This document shows positions 15,590-15,617 of a stretch of 15,617 bases of DNA, piece after piece. Both the position numbers and the translations under genes were made by a program. The stretch spans positions 1 through 15,617 of the forward strand of contig DEST01000101.1 in assembly GCA_002361365.1 (NCBI GenBank), given 5' to 3'. Position 1 is the stretch's first letter. Each line of letters begins with the position of its first letter. The notes under the pieces were generated by a model. The model saw nothing but the letters and a program-made list of their open reading frames with translations. It was not told the origin of the DNA and did not search any database. Source of the stretch: Alphaproteobacteria bacterium UBA3307. Its GTDB lineage: Bacteria > Pseudomonadota > Alphaproteobacteria > RF32 > CAG-239.

Positions 15590-15617
15590 AAAGGCAGAGA
15601 TTCGAACTCTGGGAGGG
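15584..15617 (-). tRNA. tRNA 3' half, probably tRNA-Ser (partial)
   Basis: Read on the minus strand the window edge gives a perfect T-arm, with stem CAGAG/CTCTG and the loop TTCGAAT carrying the universal TTC. This is followed by the 3' acceptor strand CCTTTCC, discriminator G and an encoded CCA. The CCCTCC just before the T-stem fits the end of a long variable arm, and G at the discriminator position favours tRNA-Ser over tRNA-Leu. The anticodon lies outside the window, so the identity is provisional. Confidence 0.75.

Noticed and set aside
15530..15617. Plus-strand open frame ending in WRKGRDSNSGR
   Set aside because: This is the familiar false translation across the antisense of a tRNA 3' end (the GRDSNPR-type artefact), not a gene.

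Overview
This window looks like chromosomal sequence of an A+T-rich Gram-negative bacterium. The outer-membrane TolC protein, the flavin-reductase/N-formylglutamate amidohydrolase pair and the style of the very large cysteine-rich exported protein suggest an uncultured, possibly host-associated proteobacterium, perhaps alphaproteobacterial. That placement is inference: no rRNA or phylogenetic marker is present. The genetic code is standard. Most genes have recognisable sigma70-type promoters and strong intrinsic terminators, so the transcription units are easy to delimit.

Layout. (1) 1-568, minus strand: 5' part of a multi-pass membrane protein that runs off the left edge. (2) 614-1519: a single-gene unit for an unrecognised 256-aa protein, with a consensus promoter and a 14-bp-stem terminator. 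(3) 1524-2794: cca, the HD-domain CCA-adding enzyme. (4) 2837-4391: a two-gene operon for a flavin-reductase-like FMN protein and an N-formylglutamate amidohydrolase-family protein, ending at a shared terminator that faces tolC. (5) 4484-5842, minus: tolC, divergent from (6) glgP, glycogen phosphorylase (GTG start at 6028). (7) 8581-10042: an unrecognised 469-aa protein with its own promoter and a possible Cys nucleophile elbow. (8) 10110-10486, minus: a compact unit for a 106-aa unknown protein with a consensus promoter and terminator. (9) 10565-14527: a 1274-aa exported protein with about 90 cysteines. It has a near-perfect Shine-Dalgarno and a promoter carrying two TGTAACA boxes 11 bp apart, which suggests control by an OmpR-family response regulator. 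(10) 14531-15617: a degraded zone with the C-terminal remnant of an Mpi/Hin-type serine recombinase, next to the 3' end of a tRNA, probably tRNA-Ser, that runs off the right edge.

The left two thirds are ordinary housekeeping genes (tRNA maturation, glycogen breakdown, efflux). The accessory interest lies at 8.6-15.6 kb. It comprises three uncharacterised proteins, a cysteine-rich surface or secreted candidate with degenerate repeated modules, a regulated-looking promoter, and recombinase debris beside a tRNA gene. I see no CRISPR array, intact transposon, toxin-antitoxin pair or complete prophage. I cannot show that the 8.6-14.5 kb genes form one system; each has its own promoter and terminator.
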